NCBI RefSeq assembly: GCF_041714655.1
Contig: NZ_CP168219.1
Span: 620,001-684,000, forward strand
Length of the DNA: 64,000 bases
Source of the DNA: Pseudoroseicyclus_A sp041714655
Lineage (GTDB): Bacteria > Pseudomonadota > Alphaproteobacteria > Rhodobacterales > Rhodobacteraceae
Direction: 5' to 3'
The position numbers and the translations under genes are program-made. Below, one piece after another: positions 6,521 to 15,155 of this stretch (the first letter of the stretch is position 1; each line of letters starts with the position of its first letter). A model generated the notes under the pieces. It searched no databases and had not been told where the DNA came from. It worked only from the letters and a program-made list of their open reading frames with translations.

Positions 6521-7407
6521 CGCGCCGCCTTCGGGCTCGCCACGTCGCGCAGCGCATTGCCGAGGAGGTTGGCGGAGAGGACCGAGAGGAAGATGCAGCC
6601 CGCCGGCACCAGCAGGAGCCAGGGCGCCACGGTGAAGAACAGCCGCGATTCCGACAGGAGCGCCCCCCATTCCGCATGGGGCGGCTGCACGCCGAGCCCG
6701 AGGAAGGAAAAGCCCGAGATCGCGCCGATCATGCCGCCGAGTGCCAGCGTCGCGACGATGCCGAGCTGCAGCGCCACGCCGGGCAGAATATGGCCGAAGA
6801 TGATCCGGGCGCGCGAGATGCCGGCCATCTGCGCGGCCACGACATCCGGCCGCCAGCGCGCATCGAGCGACAGCGAGCGGGCGAGGCGGGCATACCAGGC
6901 CCAGTCGCCGATGATGAGCGCGATCAGGAGGTTGATGAAGCTCGGCCCGAGGATGCCGAGCACGGCGAAGGCCAGCACCAGCCCCGGCAGGGTCATCATC
7001 ACGTCGACGAGCCGCATCAGCAACATGTCGAGCCAGCCCCCCGCGAGGCCGGAGAGCGTGCCGATGACGAGCCCGATCGCGAAGACCGAGCCCAGCACCA
7101 GAACCGCCGCCCCGATGGAGCGGTGGGCGCCGTCGAGCACGCGGGAGAGGAGGTCCCGCCCGGTGGAATCGGTCCCGAAGAGGTGCGCGGCGCTCGGGCC
7201 CTGCAGGGCATGGGCGTAGTTGGGGGCGTTGGGGGGCCAGGGCGTCCAGACCGCGCCGAGAAGCGCGAGGCAGAGGAGCGCCGCGGTCAAAAGGATGCCC
7301 GCCTTGCCCGACGGGTGGCGCCAGAGCCGGAAGAGCAGGCGCCGCTCGCCGGCCAGGTGCGGCACCTCCGGCCGGGTGACCCCAGCGATGCTCTCGGCGA
7401 TGCTCAT
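6517..7407 (-). CDS. ABC transporter permease, DppC/NikC type
   Basis: 296 residues. An N-terminal cytoplasmic stretch and a first membrane segment (GILLTAALLCLALLGAV) are followed by the OppC-type periplasmic block with LFGTDSTGRDLLSRVL. A five-helix permease core carries the EAA-like loop (DVVAAQMAGISRARIIFGHILP). It forms the inner-membrane channel with the DppB-type partner. The ATG at 7407 overlaps the partner's stop (ATGA), and its own stop overlaps the ATPase start. Confidence 0.9.
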   Translation of the reverse strand: MSIAESIAGVTRPEVPHLAGERRLLFRLWRHPSGKAGILLTAALLCLALLGAVWTPWPPNAPNYAHALQGPSAAHLFGTDSTGRDLLSRVLDGAHRSIGAAVLVLGSVFAIGLVIGTLSGLAGGWLDMLLMRLVDVMMTLPGLVLAFAVLGILGPSFINLLIALIIGDWAWYARLARSLSLDARWRPDVVAAQMAGISRARIIFGHILPGVALQLGIVATLALGGMIGAISGFSFLGLGVQPPHAEWGALLSESRLFFTVAPWLLLVPAGCIFLSVLSANLLGNALRDVASPKAAR

Positions 7408-8342
7408 GCCGCCCGCCCCCTCAGCCGCGGGTCCATCCCCATGGCGGCGAGGTCGACGATGAACGCGGCGACGACATAGGAAAACGCGGCGAAGAGGACA
7501 TAGGCCTGGATCACCGGGTAGTCGCGCGCGGACAGGGCCGAGAGCAGGTAATTGCCGAGCCCCGGCCAGGTGAAGATCGCCTCGATCAGGGGCGCCCCGC
7601 CGATCAGCGCGCCGACGCTGACGCCGATGGCCGTGAGGAACGGCAGGAAGGCATTGGGCAACGCGTGGCGCAAAAGGATGCGCCGCTCGGTGGCGCCGCG
7701 GGCACGGGCCATGTCGGCGTGATCGCTCGCCATCTGCTCGAGGAGGCCCGCGCGGAGGAGCTGTGTCCATCCCGCAGCGCGGTCGAGCCCGATGATGAAG
7801 GCCGGCAGAAGCGCGGCCCACCAGCCGACCTCGGCCAGCACCCGCCCCATGCCGGCGCCGACGACGACATAGGTGAGCGCCAGAAGCGCGAAGACGAAGG
7901 TCGGCAGCGCCGCGCCGATCTGGCTGTAGAGCTGGATCACCCGGTCGGGCCAGCGGTCCTGCCAATGGGCGGCGGCGAGCGCGAAGAGCAGCGACAGCGC
8001 GACGGAGAAGAGAAGCGCGAGCCCGAGGAGCAGCACGGTCGCCGGCAGCCGCTCGAAGATCTCGGCCACCACCGGCTGGCCCGAGGCGAAGGAGGCGCCG
8101 AGATCGCCGTGCAGCAGGCGCCAGAGCCAGTCGAGGAACTGCTGCACCATCGGCCGGTCGAGCCCGAGCTCGCGCCTGAGCGCCTCGAGCTCGGCCACCG
8201 AGAAATCCGTCTTGCCGCGCGCCATGAGGAGCCGCATGGCCGGATCGCCCGGCGCAAGCGGCAGGAGCGCCCAGACCAGCACCGTGGCGGCAAAGGCCGT
8301 GAGCACCGCCTGCAGCAGGCGGCTGGCAGACGCGATCAGCAT
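7404..8342 (-). CDS. ABC transporter permease, DppB/NikB type
   Basis: 312 residues with six predicted membrane helices. The first is at about residues 9-29, and the OppB-like N-terminus (PLAPGDPAMRLLMARGKTDF, LGLDRPMVQQFLDW) is present. The EAA loop is HADMARARGATERRILLRHALPNAFLPFL. It pairs with the DppC-type protein encoded immediately downstream with a 4-bp overlap. It lies 38 bp downstream of the binding-protein gene in the same leftward operon. Confidence 0.9.
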   Translation of the reverse strand: MLIASASRLLQAVLTAFAATVLVWALLPLAPGDPAMRLLMARGKTDFSVAELEALRRELGLDRPMVQQFLDWLWRLLHGDLGASFASGQPVVAEIFERLPATVLLLGLALLFSVALSLLFALAAAHWQDRWPDRVIQLYSQIGAALPTFVFALLALTYVVVGAGMGRVLAEVGWWAALLPAFIIGLDRAAGWTQLLRAGLLEQMASDHADMARARGATERRILLRHALPNAFLPFLTAIGVSVGALIGGAPLIEAIFTWPGLGNYLLSALSARDYPVIQAYVLFAAFSYVVAAFIVDLAAMGMDPRLRGRAA

Positions 8343-8380
8343 CGCGTCTGCTCCCGGTCAGGGATGGCCGGCACGCCGCC

Positions 8381-9931
8381 TCACTCCGCCGGCGCGGTGT
8401 CGAACTTCACGTGGTTCCAGGCCACCGCCGGCTCGTAGGTGATCCACGCGTCGGAGACGAGCGCCCGCTCGCGGTGCTGGGTCACGGTGAACATGTAGGG
8501 ATCTTCCTCGACGAGGATCTCCTGCACCCGGGCGATGAGCGCGTTCCGCGCCTCCGGGTCGACCGTGACGTAGATCTCGTCCACCAGCGCGTCGATCTCG
8601 GCATTGGAATAGCCGCCGTAATTGTCGGACCCGCTGGTGATCAGGTAGCGCTGCAGGATGCCCGCCACCGCGCCGACGGAAGAGGTGCCGTTGGAGGCGA
8701 GCGCGAGGTCCCATTCCACCGTGCCGCTCATCGTCGCTTCGGTCAGATCGTCGACCGAGACGATGTCTGAGGCGATCCCCAGCTCATTGAAATAGACCTG
8801 CATCGCGCCGGTCATCGGGATGAGGTCGGGCTGCTGCGGATAGATCAGCATGGTGATCGCCAGTGCTTCGCCGTCGCGCATCCGCTGGCTGCCCTCCAGC
8901 ACCCAGCCGGCAGCGTCGAGAAGGGCGGCGGCCTCTTCGGTGTCGTATTCGTAATTCTCCACCGCGAAGGCCAGATCGGGATTGTAGAGCCCGGTCGGCG
9001 CCGCCTTGGTGCCGTGGAAGATCGTCTCGGCGATCTCCTCGTAATTGATGGCCTTCATCACCGCCTGGCGGACGGGCACCTCGGTCAGCGGCCCGTCGGA
9101 GACATTCATGTAGCCGAGGAAACCCCCGCTCGAGAGCGGGCCGAGCACGAGGTTGACGCCCGGCGTCGCGTCGAAGACCGGCTTCGCCGCCACGGGTGGA
9201 TAAAGCGCAATGTCGACCTCGCCGTTCTGCACGGCCAGCGTCCGGGCGTTCTCGTCGGAGACGAAGTAGAGCTCCAGCCCGTCCATCGCCGGCGTGCCCT
9301 GCCAGTAGCCGGCATAGGCCTCCGAGATCATGCGCTGGCTGTCGAGATCCATGACCTTGTAGGGGCCGGTATGGATGCCGGCGCCCTCGAGGCTCTCGTA
9401 ATCGTCGCCGGCCGCGAGGACGGTCTCGACGTCGATCACCATCAGCCGGCTTTCATGCGCAAGGATGCTCGGCAGCTCCGGCAGAGGCGTGCCGGTGCGG
9501 ATGGTGATCTCGCGCGGGCCGGTCTCCTCGAAGGTCAGCGCCTCGCCGAGCGCGGCGGCGGTGCCGGCATTGTTCTGCCGGTGATAGTCGAAGGCGGCGA
9601 GCACGGCGGCCACATCCATCGGCTTGCCGTTCTGGAAGGTCACGCCGTCGCGGATGGTGAGCACCCAGGTGGTGTCGTCGACCGTCTCCAGGCTCTCGGC
9701 AAGCCAGGGTACGATGGAGCCGTCGGGCTCATAGCGCATCATCAATTCGCCGGAGCCGAATTCCTGCAGCCAGAAACCCTCGCTCACCGGGTCCATGCTT
9801 TCGATGGCGAAGCTCGTCGCCATGCGCAGGATGCTGTCCTGCGCCGCGGCGGCGGAGCCGAGCCCGAGCCCGAGGCCGAGGCCGATGGTCAGGGCGAGCG
9901 TCGAGGCGATGCCCTTGGGTGCCGATGTCAT
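8381..9931 (-). CDS. Periplasmic substrate-binding protein, family 5 (peptide/nickel)
   Basis: 516 residues with a Sec signal peptide (hydrophobic Gly/Leu-rich core ending SAAAAQD, cleavage near residue 30; no lipobox Cys). The SBP_bac_5 fold is recognisable: WVLTIRDGVTFQNGKPMDVAAVLAAFDYHRQ, GPYKVMDLD, AGYWQG, PVRQAVMKAINYEEIAETIFHG, AAALLDAAGWV. It captures the substrate for the downstream permeases. The family imports peptides, nickel or heme-like ligands; the adjacent ferredoxin and metal-type operator hint at a metal, but the ligand cannot be read from sequence. A strong GGGAGGA ribosome site is 8 nt before the ATG. Confidence 0.9.
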   Translation of the reverse strand: MTSAPKGIASTLALTIGLGLGLGLGSAAAAQDSILRMATSFAIESMDPVSEGFWLQEFGSGELMMRYEPDGSIVPWLAESLETVDDTTWVLTIRDGVTFQNGKPMDVAAVLAAFDYHRQNNAGTAAALGEALTFEETGPREITIRTGTPLPELPSILAHESRLMVIDVETVLAAGDDYESLEGAGIHTGPYKVMDLDSQRMISEAYAGYWQGTPAMDGLELYFVSDENARTLAVQNGEVDIALYPPVAAKPVFDATPGVNLVLGPLSSGGFLGYMNVSDGPLTEVPVRQAVMKAINYEEIAETIFHGTKAAPTGLYNPDLAFAVENYEYDTEEAAALLDAAGWVLEGSQRMRDGEALAITMLIYPQQPDLIPMTGAMQVYFNELGIASDIVSVDDLTEATMSGTVEWDLALASNGTSSVGAVAGILQRYLITSGSDNYGGYSNAEIDALVDEIYVTVDPEARNALIARVQEILVEEDPYMFTVTQHRERALVSDAWITYEPAVAWNHVKFDTAPAE

Positions 9932-9948
9932 GTCTGTCTTCCTCCCGT

Positions 9949-10701
9949 TTAATCGTCGTGGTCTTGGCGCGCCCGGGCGAGCCGGGCGGTGTGAAAGCGG
10001 CGCTCGGGCAGGTCACCGCCCGCCACCAGAACCTCGCCGACGAAGGCGCGCACCGCCGCCCTGTCGGGCAGCCGGTACCAGGTGCCATGCGGATAGAGCG
10101 CCAGGATCGGGCCCCTGTTGCAGGGGAAGATGCAGCCCGTCCGCGTCGTCAGGCAGCGGCCGGAAATTCCGGCGGCGGCGCATTCCTCCTTGACCAGCTC
10201 GAGGAGGTCGACGGCGCCGTGCACATGGCAGCGCGGCCCGGTGCAGACGAGGAGGTGGAAGTCGAAATCGGGCGGGTCGTTCCAGCCGGGCTTGCCGAGC
10301 TTCGGGGGGACCTCGGCGACGTCCTTCGCCGGCGCCTCGTTGGTGAGCGCCGCATCGGCGAAGGCGGCCAGCCCCTCGGCATGGGTCGCCGGATCGGGGC
10401 CGAGCGAGAGCCTCGTATCGGCATTCTCGCCCCGCGCCCGCCAATCCGCCATGACGCCGGGCAGCCAGACATGGAGCCCTTCGGGAAAGGGCAGGCCGAA
10501 GGGCTGCACCCTTATGTCGCGATGGCCCTCCGCCCGGAGCGCATCGAGCGCGTCGATGAGGCTCGGCCCGCTCCGCTCCAGCCGGATGAGACGGCTCGGC
10601 AGGGGCGTCGCCCCGGCCGCCGCCGCCTCCAGCCGCGCGAGCGCTTTGGCGCTGATCGAATAGGCCGAGGTGACAAAGAGCACCGCGTCGCAGCCGGTCA
10701 T
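9949..10701 (-). CDS. (2Fe-2S) thioredoxin-like ferredoxin with N-terminal CbiX-like region
   Basis: 250 residues. The C-terminal ~100 residues are a [2Fe-2S] thioredoxin-fold ferredoxin with ligands Cys153 and Cys158 (CTGPRC) and Cys190 and Cys194 (GCIFPC), followed by GPILALYPHGTWY. The N-terminal ~100 residues (FVTSAYSISAKALARLEAA, ALRAEGHRDIRVQPFGLPF) are reminiscent of CbiX/sirohydrochlorin-chelatase-like proteins, but this part is weak. It is the first gene of the ABC operon (17-bp gap) behind a GGGAGGGGAG ribosome site. A role in metal or corrinoid handling with the transporter is inferred. Confidence 0.7.
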   Translation of the reverse strand: MTGCDAVLFVTSAYSISAKALARLEAAAAGATPLPSRLIRLERSGPSLIDALDALRAEGHRDIRVQPFGLPFPEGLHVWLPGVMADWRARGENADTRLSLGPDPATHAEGLAAFADAALTNEAPAKDVAEVPPKLGKPGWNDPPDFDFHLLVCTGPRCHVHGAVDLLELVKEECAAAGISGRCLTTRTGCIFPCNRGPILALYPHGTWYRLPDRAAVRAFVGEVLVAGGDLPERRFHTARLARARQDHDD

Positions 10702-11048
10702 GGCTCCCCTCCCATCGCATTTGCGCGGCGGCCGCTCCGGGCCGTCCTCCCCCGCGAAATCGAGAGGTTCGATAGCATGGGCGCCGGACCTGGCAACCCA
10801 CTAAGTTGATGATTTTACGAAATTTTTCCTATACCTAGAGGGGGTATACTATCCATTCCCACGACTTTTCGGGGCCGATTCCGCAAGGCGAAAAGGCCGC
10901 TGGCAAGGGGCGGAGGAGGGGGCGGTTCGGGCGGTGCCCTCGAGGGGCGGAGGCAGGGTGATTCGCCCGGGCCTTGAGGGGGGCGCAGGCGCGCAGGGGC
11001 ACGCGGGCCGGCGGCAGGTGCGGCCGGCCCGTGCGGGGCCGGCCTACG
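10702..11048. other. Intergenic region between hyuA and the ferredoxin-ABC operon
   Basis: About 350 bp without a credible gene. The right part (10869-11048) is GC-rich and follows the hyuA stop. The left part is AT-richer (10800-10860) and holds the leader of the ferredoxin-ABC operon with a 19-bp dyad at 10830-10848. No cobalamin-riboswitch motif was recognised by eye. Confidence 0.6.
10830..10848 (-). promoter_or_regulatory. CsoR/RcnR/FrmR-like operator dyad
   Basis: TATACCTAGAGGGGGTATA has TATACC and GGTATA arms around an asymmetric G-run. This is the form seen for operators of the CsoR/RcnR/FrmR family (A/T-rich flanks around a G or C tract). It lies about 130 bp upstream of the ferredoxin start. 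No CsoR-family gene is in the window, so the assignment is by pattern only. Confidence 0.45.
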
Positions 11049-13139
11049 TCAGCTCGTCAGGATCAGGCAGAGGTTGGGCGCGCAGGTCAGGTGCCAGCCG
11101 GGCGGCACCCAGGTCGTCCCGTCGCCCTGCTCGACGATGAGCGGCCCGTCGCGCTCCGTCCCCGGCGCGATGGCGGCCCGGTCGAGCACCGGCACCTCGC
11201 GCGGCCCGCCGGGCAGGACGACGCGGCGCGTCTCCTCCTGCCGGGGTGGGGCGGGGGCCTCCTCCGCGGTCGCATTGCCCTCCGGCGCCGGCAGCACGGC
11301 GGTCAGCCGGCAGCGCAGGGCCGAGAGGATGACATGGCCCGCCCTCTCGCAATAGCCGAAGGCGGCCTCGTGGCGGTCATGGAAGAGCGCCGCGAGCGCC
11401 TCGGCCGTCGGCGCGGCGACGAGCGCCTCGGGCAGGGTCACGCTCAGATCGAAACCCTGGCCCCGGTAGCGCATCTCCACCGTGTGGGTGAAGGCCGCGC
11501 CTCCCGCCCGGGGGATCTCGGTGCCGAGCCAGGCCCGCCCCTGCGCCTCGAGGCTCGCGATGCTGCCCGCGAGGGTGGTGGCGGCCTCCGGCGCGGCGAG
11601 GTCGAGCCGGTGGGAGGCGACGAAATCGCGCTTCACCTGCGCCTGCGCGGCGCCGAGCGAGCAGAGCGTCGAGGAGAGCGGCGGCACGATCACCTCGCGG
11701 ATGCCCGCCTCCTCGGCGACGAGCGCCGCATGGGTCGGCCCCGCCCCGCCGAAGGCGAGGAGAGAGAAGTCGCGGGCGTCGTCGCCCGTCCGGGCGAGGC
11801 TGCGCGCCAGATCGGCCGCCATGGCGGAGGCCGAGACGCGGAGCGCCGCCAGCGCCACCTGCTCGGCCGCATCCTCGCCGGTCAGCCCCAGCGCGGGGGC
11901 CTCGCGGGCCAGTGCGGAGCGGGCGGCGCCCATGTCGAGCGCCATGCGCCCGCCGAGAAAGCGGTCGGCGGCGATGAGGCCGGTGACGAGGTAGCAATCG
12001 GTCACCGCGGGGACGGTGCCGCCCTGGCCGTAGCAGACCGGCCCGGGCGCGGCGCCGGCGCTTTCGGGCCCGACATGCAGCATGCCGAGCGCGTCGGCCC
12101 GCACCAGCGAGCCGCCTCCGGCGCCGATGGCGCTGACGCCCACGACCGGCATCGAGAGGGGGAAGTCGCCGACCCGCGCCGTCGTCACATCCATGGGCTT
12201 TCCGCCACGGATGAGCGCCATGTCGGCGCTGGTGCCGCCCATGTCGACCGTCAGCACCGCGTCGCGCTTCAGCTCGCGCGCCAGTTGCCCGGCGGCCTCG
12301 ACGCCCGAGGCGGGGCCGGAGAGGATCGTCTCGATCGGGCGGGCGCGGGCCGTCGCCAGGTCGATCATGCCACCGTTGTTGGCGGTGATGAAGATCGGCG
12401 CCGTCACCCCGATCTCGGCGACGCGGGCGCGCAGCCGGTCGTAGTATTGCTCCATCAGCGGCTGGGTGAAGGCGTTGATGAGCGCCAGCATGCAGCGCTC
12501 GTATTCGCGCTTCTCGGGCCAGATATCGGCCGAGGCGTTGACGGAGACATCGGGCAGGCGCCGGGCGAGCCCGTCGCGCAGGGCGCGCTCCTGCGCCGGA
12601 TGCGCGTAGGAATGAAGGAGGAGCACGGTGACCGCCTCCACCCCCTGGGCGCCGAGCCGCGTGGCGAGCGCGTCGATCTCCGCCTCGTCCAAGGGCGCGA
12701 GGACCTTGCCGTCATGGCTGATCCGGGCGCTGACCTCGTGGATGCGGTCGCGCGGCACCAGCGCCCGCTCGCGCGGCTTGAGGTAGTCGAAGGCGTCGGG
12801 CATCTGCGAGCGGGCGATCTCGAGCACCCCGCGCCCGCCGGGCGAGGTGACGAGCCCGAGCTTCGCGCCCTTGCGCTGGATCGTGGCGTTGAGGCCGATC
12901 GTGGTGCCATGGACCACCATCTCGACATCGCCGGGGGCGAGCCCGACGCCGCCGAGGAGCGTGGGTATGCCGCGCGCCACGGCCAGCGAGGGGTCGGCGG
13001 GGACGCTCGGCTCCTTGTGGTGGGTGACGCGGCCGGTGAGCCCGTCGAGCAGCACGAAATCGGTGAAGGTGCCGCCGACGTCGATGCCGATGCGGGCGCG
13101 GGGTGTGGTCTTGGTCACGTCTGTCTTCTGCTGGCTCAT
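11049..13139 (-). CDS. hyuA: Hydantoinase/oxoprolinase subunit A (ATP-dependent)
   Basis: 696 residues. The N-terminal Hydant_A_N domain has an actin/ASKHA phosphate loop (GIDVGGTFTDFVLLD, about 18-32). The central hydantoinase A domain has LTVDMGGTSADMALI and VSAIGAGGGSLVRAD, and the C-terminal oxoprolinase-like domain ends at an ordinary stop. With HyuB it couples ATP hydrolysis to opening of a cyclic amide such as hydantoin, N-methylhydantoin or 5-oxoproline. The ATG at 13139 lies 5 nt after the hyuB stop. The neighbouring M24 hydrolase and D-hydantoinase suggest hydantoin or creatinine-type substrates; the exact one is not deducible. Confidence 0.9.
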   Translation of the reverse strand: MSQQKTDVTKTTPRARIGIDVGGTFTDFVLLDGLTGRVTHHKEPSVPADPSLAVARGIPTLLGGVGLAPGDVEMVVHGTTIGLNATIQRKGAKLGLVTSPGGRGVLEIARSQMPDAFDYLKPRERALVPRDRIHEVSARISHDGKVLAPLDEAEIDALATRLGAQGVEAVTVLLLHSYAHPAQERALRDGLARRLPDVSVNASADIWPEKREYERCMLALINAFTQPLMEQYYDRLRARVAEIGVTAPIFITANNGGMIDLATARARPIETILSGPASGVEAAGQLARELKRDAVLTVDMGGTSADMALIRGGKPMDVTTARVGDFPLSMPVVGVSAIGAGGGSLVRADALGMLHVGPESAGAAPGPVCYGQGGTVPAVTDCYLVTGLIAADRFLGGRMALDMGAARSALAREAPALGLTGEDAAEQVALAALRVSASAMAADLARSLARTGDDARDFSLLAFGGAGPTHAALVAEEAGIREVIVPPLSSTLCSLGAAQAQVKRDFVASHRLDLAAPEAATTLAGSIASLEAQGRAWLGTEIPRAGGAAFTHTVEMRYRGQGFDLSVTLPEALVAAPTAEALAALFHDRHEAAFGYCERAGHVILSALRCRLTAVLPAPEGNATAEEAPAPPRQEETRRVVLPGGPREVPVLDRAAIAPGTERDGPLIVEQGDGTTWVPPGWHLTCAPNLCLILTS

Positions 13140-13144
13140 CGGGG

Positions 13145-15154
13145 TCAGGTGCCGGCCAGGGCGGAGAGCTCGGCGATGGCGGCCTCCAGCCGGGCGCGGG
13201 CGGCGTCGGAATTGCCCGCCATGATCGTGTCGAGCGGCGCGCCCTTCGAGCCCTCGAGCCCGGGCACGGCCGCATAGATGGCGCGCCGCCGCGCCGCCAC
13301 CCGCTCGCGGCGGGGCAGCGCATAGAGCGCGCCGTTGAGCCGGGCCATGGTGGCATCGTCGAAGAGCGCCTCCCAGGCGTCGCGCTGGGCGCCAAAGGTG
13401 AAGCCGGTCTGCGCCTCCTTGGCCCCGGCGCGGCGCGCGGAGGTGGCAGCGGCATCGACGCTGCAATCCTCCTCCAGCACCACGCCATAGAGCCGCTCGG
13501 CCGCCTCGCGGCTCACGAAGCCTTCGCGCACGTCCTGCGCGACACGCTCGGCCGGGCGGTCCTCCGGCCGGCCCACGCCGCCGCCGCCGGGCATCTCGAT
13601 GGTGACCGTATCGCCCTTTTGCAGGCGCTGGGGTTCGGACTTGGCGATGGCGCGTTCGTCCGGCCGGCCCGCGTTGACGATGGCGCGGATGAGCGCGCCG
13701 GGGTGGCCGCCGTCCTGCCCCCAGGGCGCGAAGCGGGCACGCTCCATGCCCGAAACGACGATCTCGCCGCCGCCGGGGCTGGTGACCTCGACGACGAGCC
13801 GCTGGCCGACGCCGCCGCGCCATTCTCCGGCCCCGCCGCTGTCGGGGCGGATGTCATATTCGATCATCCTGAGGCCCTGTTCGGCCTCCACCAGCTCGAT
13901 CGGGCGGTTGCGCATGTTGTTGAGCGAATTGTCCCGCACATCGGCACCGTCGCGGCCCTTCAGGGCCCCCATGCCGGAGCGGACGGGCTCGACGATCTCG
14001 ACCTGGAGCGAGCCGTCGGCGCGGATCTCGGCATATTGGAAGGCGACCATGGCGCCGCCCGTGGCGGTGCCGATCAGCTCCGGCGCGGCGGTGATGACGG
14101 CGCCCGTCACCGCGTCGAACAGCCGGTAGGGCGGCGAGGAGCGCAGGCCCACGGCGGCCGGCGCCTGCGCATCGAGGATGGAGCCCGGCTGATGGGTGAT
14201 GGAGAAATGGCGGAAGAGCCCGGCATTGCGGGGGATGCCGGGGTCGTGGCTGGTGAGGATCCCCGCGAAGCGGAAGGTCAGCCAGTACATCCGCTTGCCC
14301 AATGTCGGCGTGTTGTAGGAGCTCTCGGATTCCGGATCGGTCCCCGTCAGGTCGAGCGTCACGAGCCCGTCCGAGGCCGTCAGCTTGACGCGGATGCGCA
14401 GCGGAATGTCCGACAGCACGTCGTCGTCCATGTAATCCCAGAAGTCATAGGCGCCGTCCGGGATGCGCCGGAGCACCTCGCGGGCGCGGGCGGCGGCATA
14501 ATCCTGGATGTCGCCCTGCGCCTGCACGACGGCCTCGGTGCCGTAGCGCCCGGCGATGTCCTTCACGCGTTCCTCGCCCTTGGCGAGCGCCCCCAGCATG
14601 GCATGCAGATCGGCGATGGTGATGTCGGGCACGCGGGTGTTGAGGCGGATGAGCTCGATCAGCAGCGGGTTGATCCGCCCGCCCTCCACCAGCTTCACCG
14701 GCGGGATGCGCAGGCCCTCCTGCCAGATCTCGGTGCAGGCGGCCGAGACGGAGCCGTTCACCATGCCGCCGATGTCGAGCACATGGGCGAAGCACCAGCC
14801 ATAGGCCACCAGCTTGCCCTCGTGGAAATAGGGGCGGATCAGATGCACGTCGGGCAGGTGGGTCGAGAGGCCGCCGGAGGTGTAGGGATCGTTGGTGATG
14901 ATGACGTCGCCGGGGCCGAGATCCGGCACGGCGGCGATGGCGGTGCGGAAGTTCGTGTCGATCAGGAAGCTGAAGTTCGCCGAGGGCGGATAGGCGGAGA
15001 CCTCGCCCGACGGGTCGAGGATCGCCACCGCGAAATCCGCGATCTCGTTGACGAAGCTCGATTGCGCCGTGCGCTGGATGGCGAGGTAGGTCTCTTCGCT
15101 GGCGGCGACGAGCTTGCGGGCGATGCTGTCGAGCGTGACGGGGTCGAGCTTCAT
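13145..15154 (-). CDS. hyuB: Hydantoinase/oxoprolinase subunit B
   Basis: 669 residues, slightly long for HyuB (about 520-600). Family blocks are FVNEIADFAVAILDPSGEV, DVIITNDPYTSGGLSTHLPDVHLIRPYF, HVLDIGGMVNGS, DLTGTDPESESSYNTP and GGAGEWRGGVGQRLVVEV. The last ~110 residues extend beyond the usual core (AERLYGVVLEEDCSVD and after). It forms the catalytic partner of HyuA. The start lies 1 nt from the upstream M24 hydrolase stop, so translation is coupled. Confidence 0.9.
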   Translation of the reverse strand: MKLDPVTLDSIARKLVAASEETYLAIQRTAQSSFVNEIADFAVAILDPSGEVSAYPPSANFSFLIDTNFRTAIAAVPDLGPGDVIITNDPYTSGGLSTHLPDVHLIRPYFHEGKLVAYGWCFAHVLDIGGMVNGSVSAACTEIWQEGLRIPPVKLVEGGRINPLLIELIRLNTRVPDITIADLHAMLGALAKGEERVKDIAGRYGTEAVVQAQGDIQDYAAARAREVLRRIPDGAYDFWDYMDDDVLSDIPLRIRVKLTASDGLVTLDLTGTDPESESSYNTPTLGKRMYWLTFRFAGILTSHDPGIPRNAGLFRHFSITHQPGSILDAQAPAAVGLRSSPPYRLFDAVTGAVITAAPELIGTATGGAMVAFQYAEIRADGSLQVEIVEPVRSGMGALKGRDGADVRDNSLNNMRNRPIELVEAEQGLRMIEYDIRPDSGGAGEWRGGVGQRLVVEVTSPGGGEIVVSGMERARFAPWGQDGGHPGALIRAIVNAGRPDERAIAKSEPQRLQKGDTVTIEMPGGGGVGRPEDRPAERVAQDVREGFVSREAAERLYGVVLEEDCSVDAAATSARRAGAKEAQTGFTFGAQRDAWEALFDDATMARLNGALYALPRRERVAARRRAIYAAVPGLEGSKGAPLDTIMAGNSDAARARLEAAIAELSALAGT

Positions 15155-15155
15155 C

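Noticed and set aside
10974..13277. Long open frame on the plus strand opposite hyuA
   Set aside because: It is antisense to a clear HyuA with intact domains. Its translation is low-complexity Arg/Gly/Ala-rich text produced by high GC at third positions.
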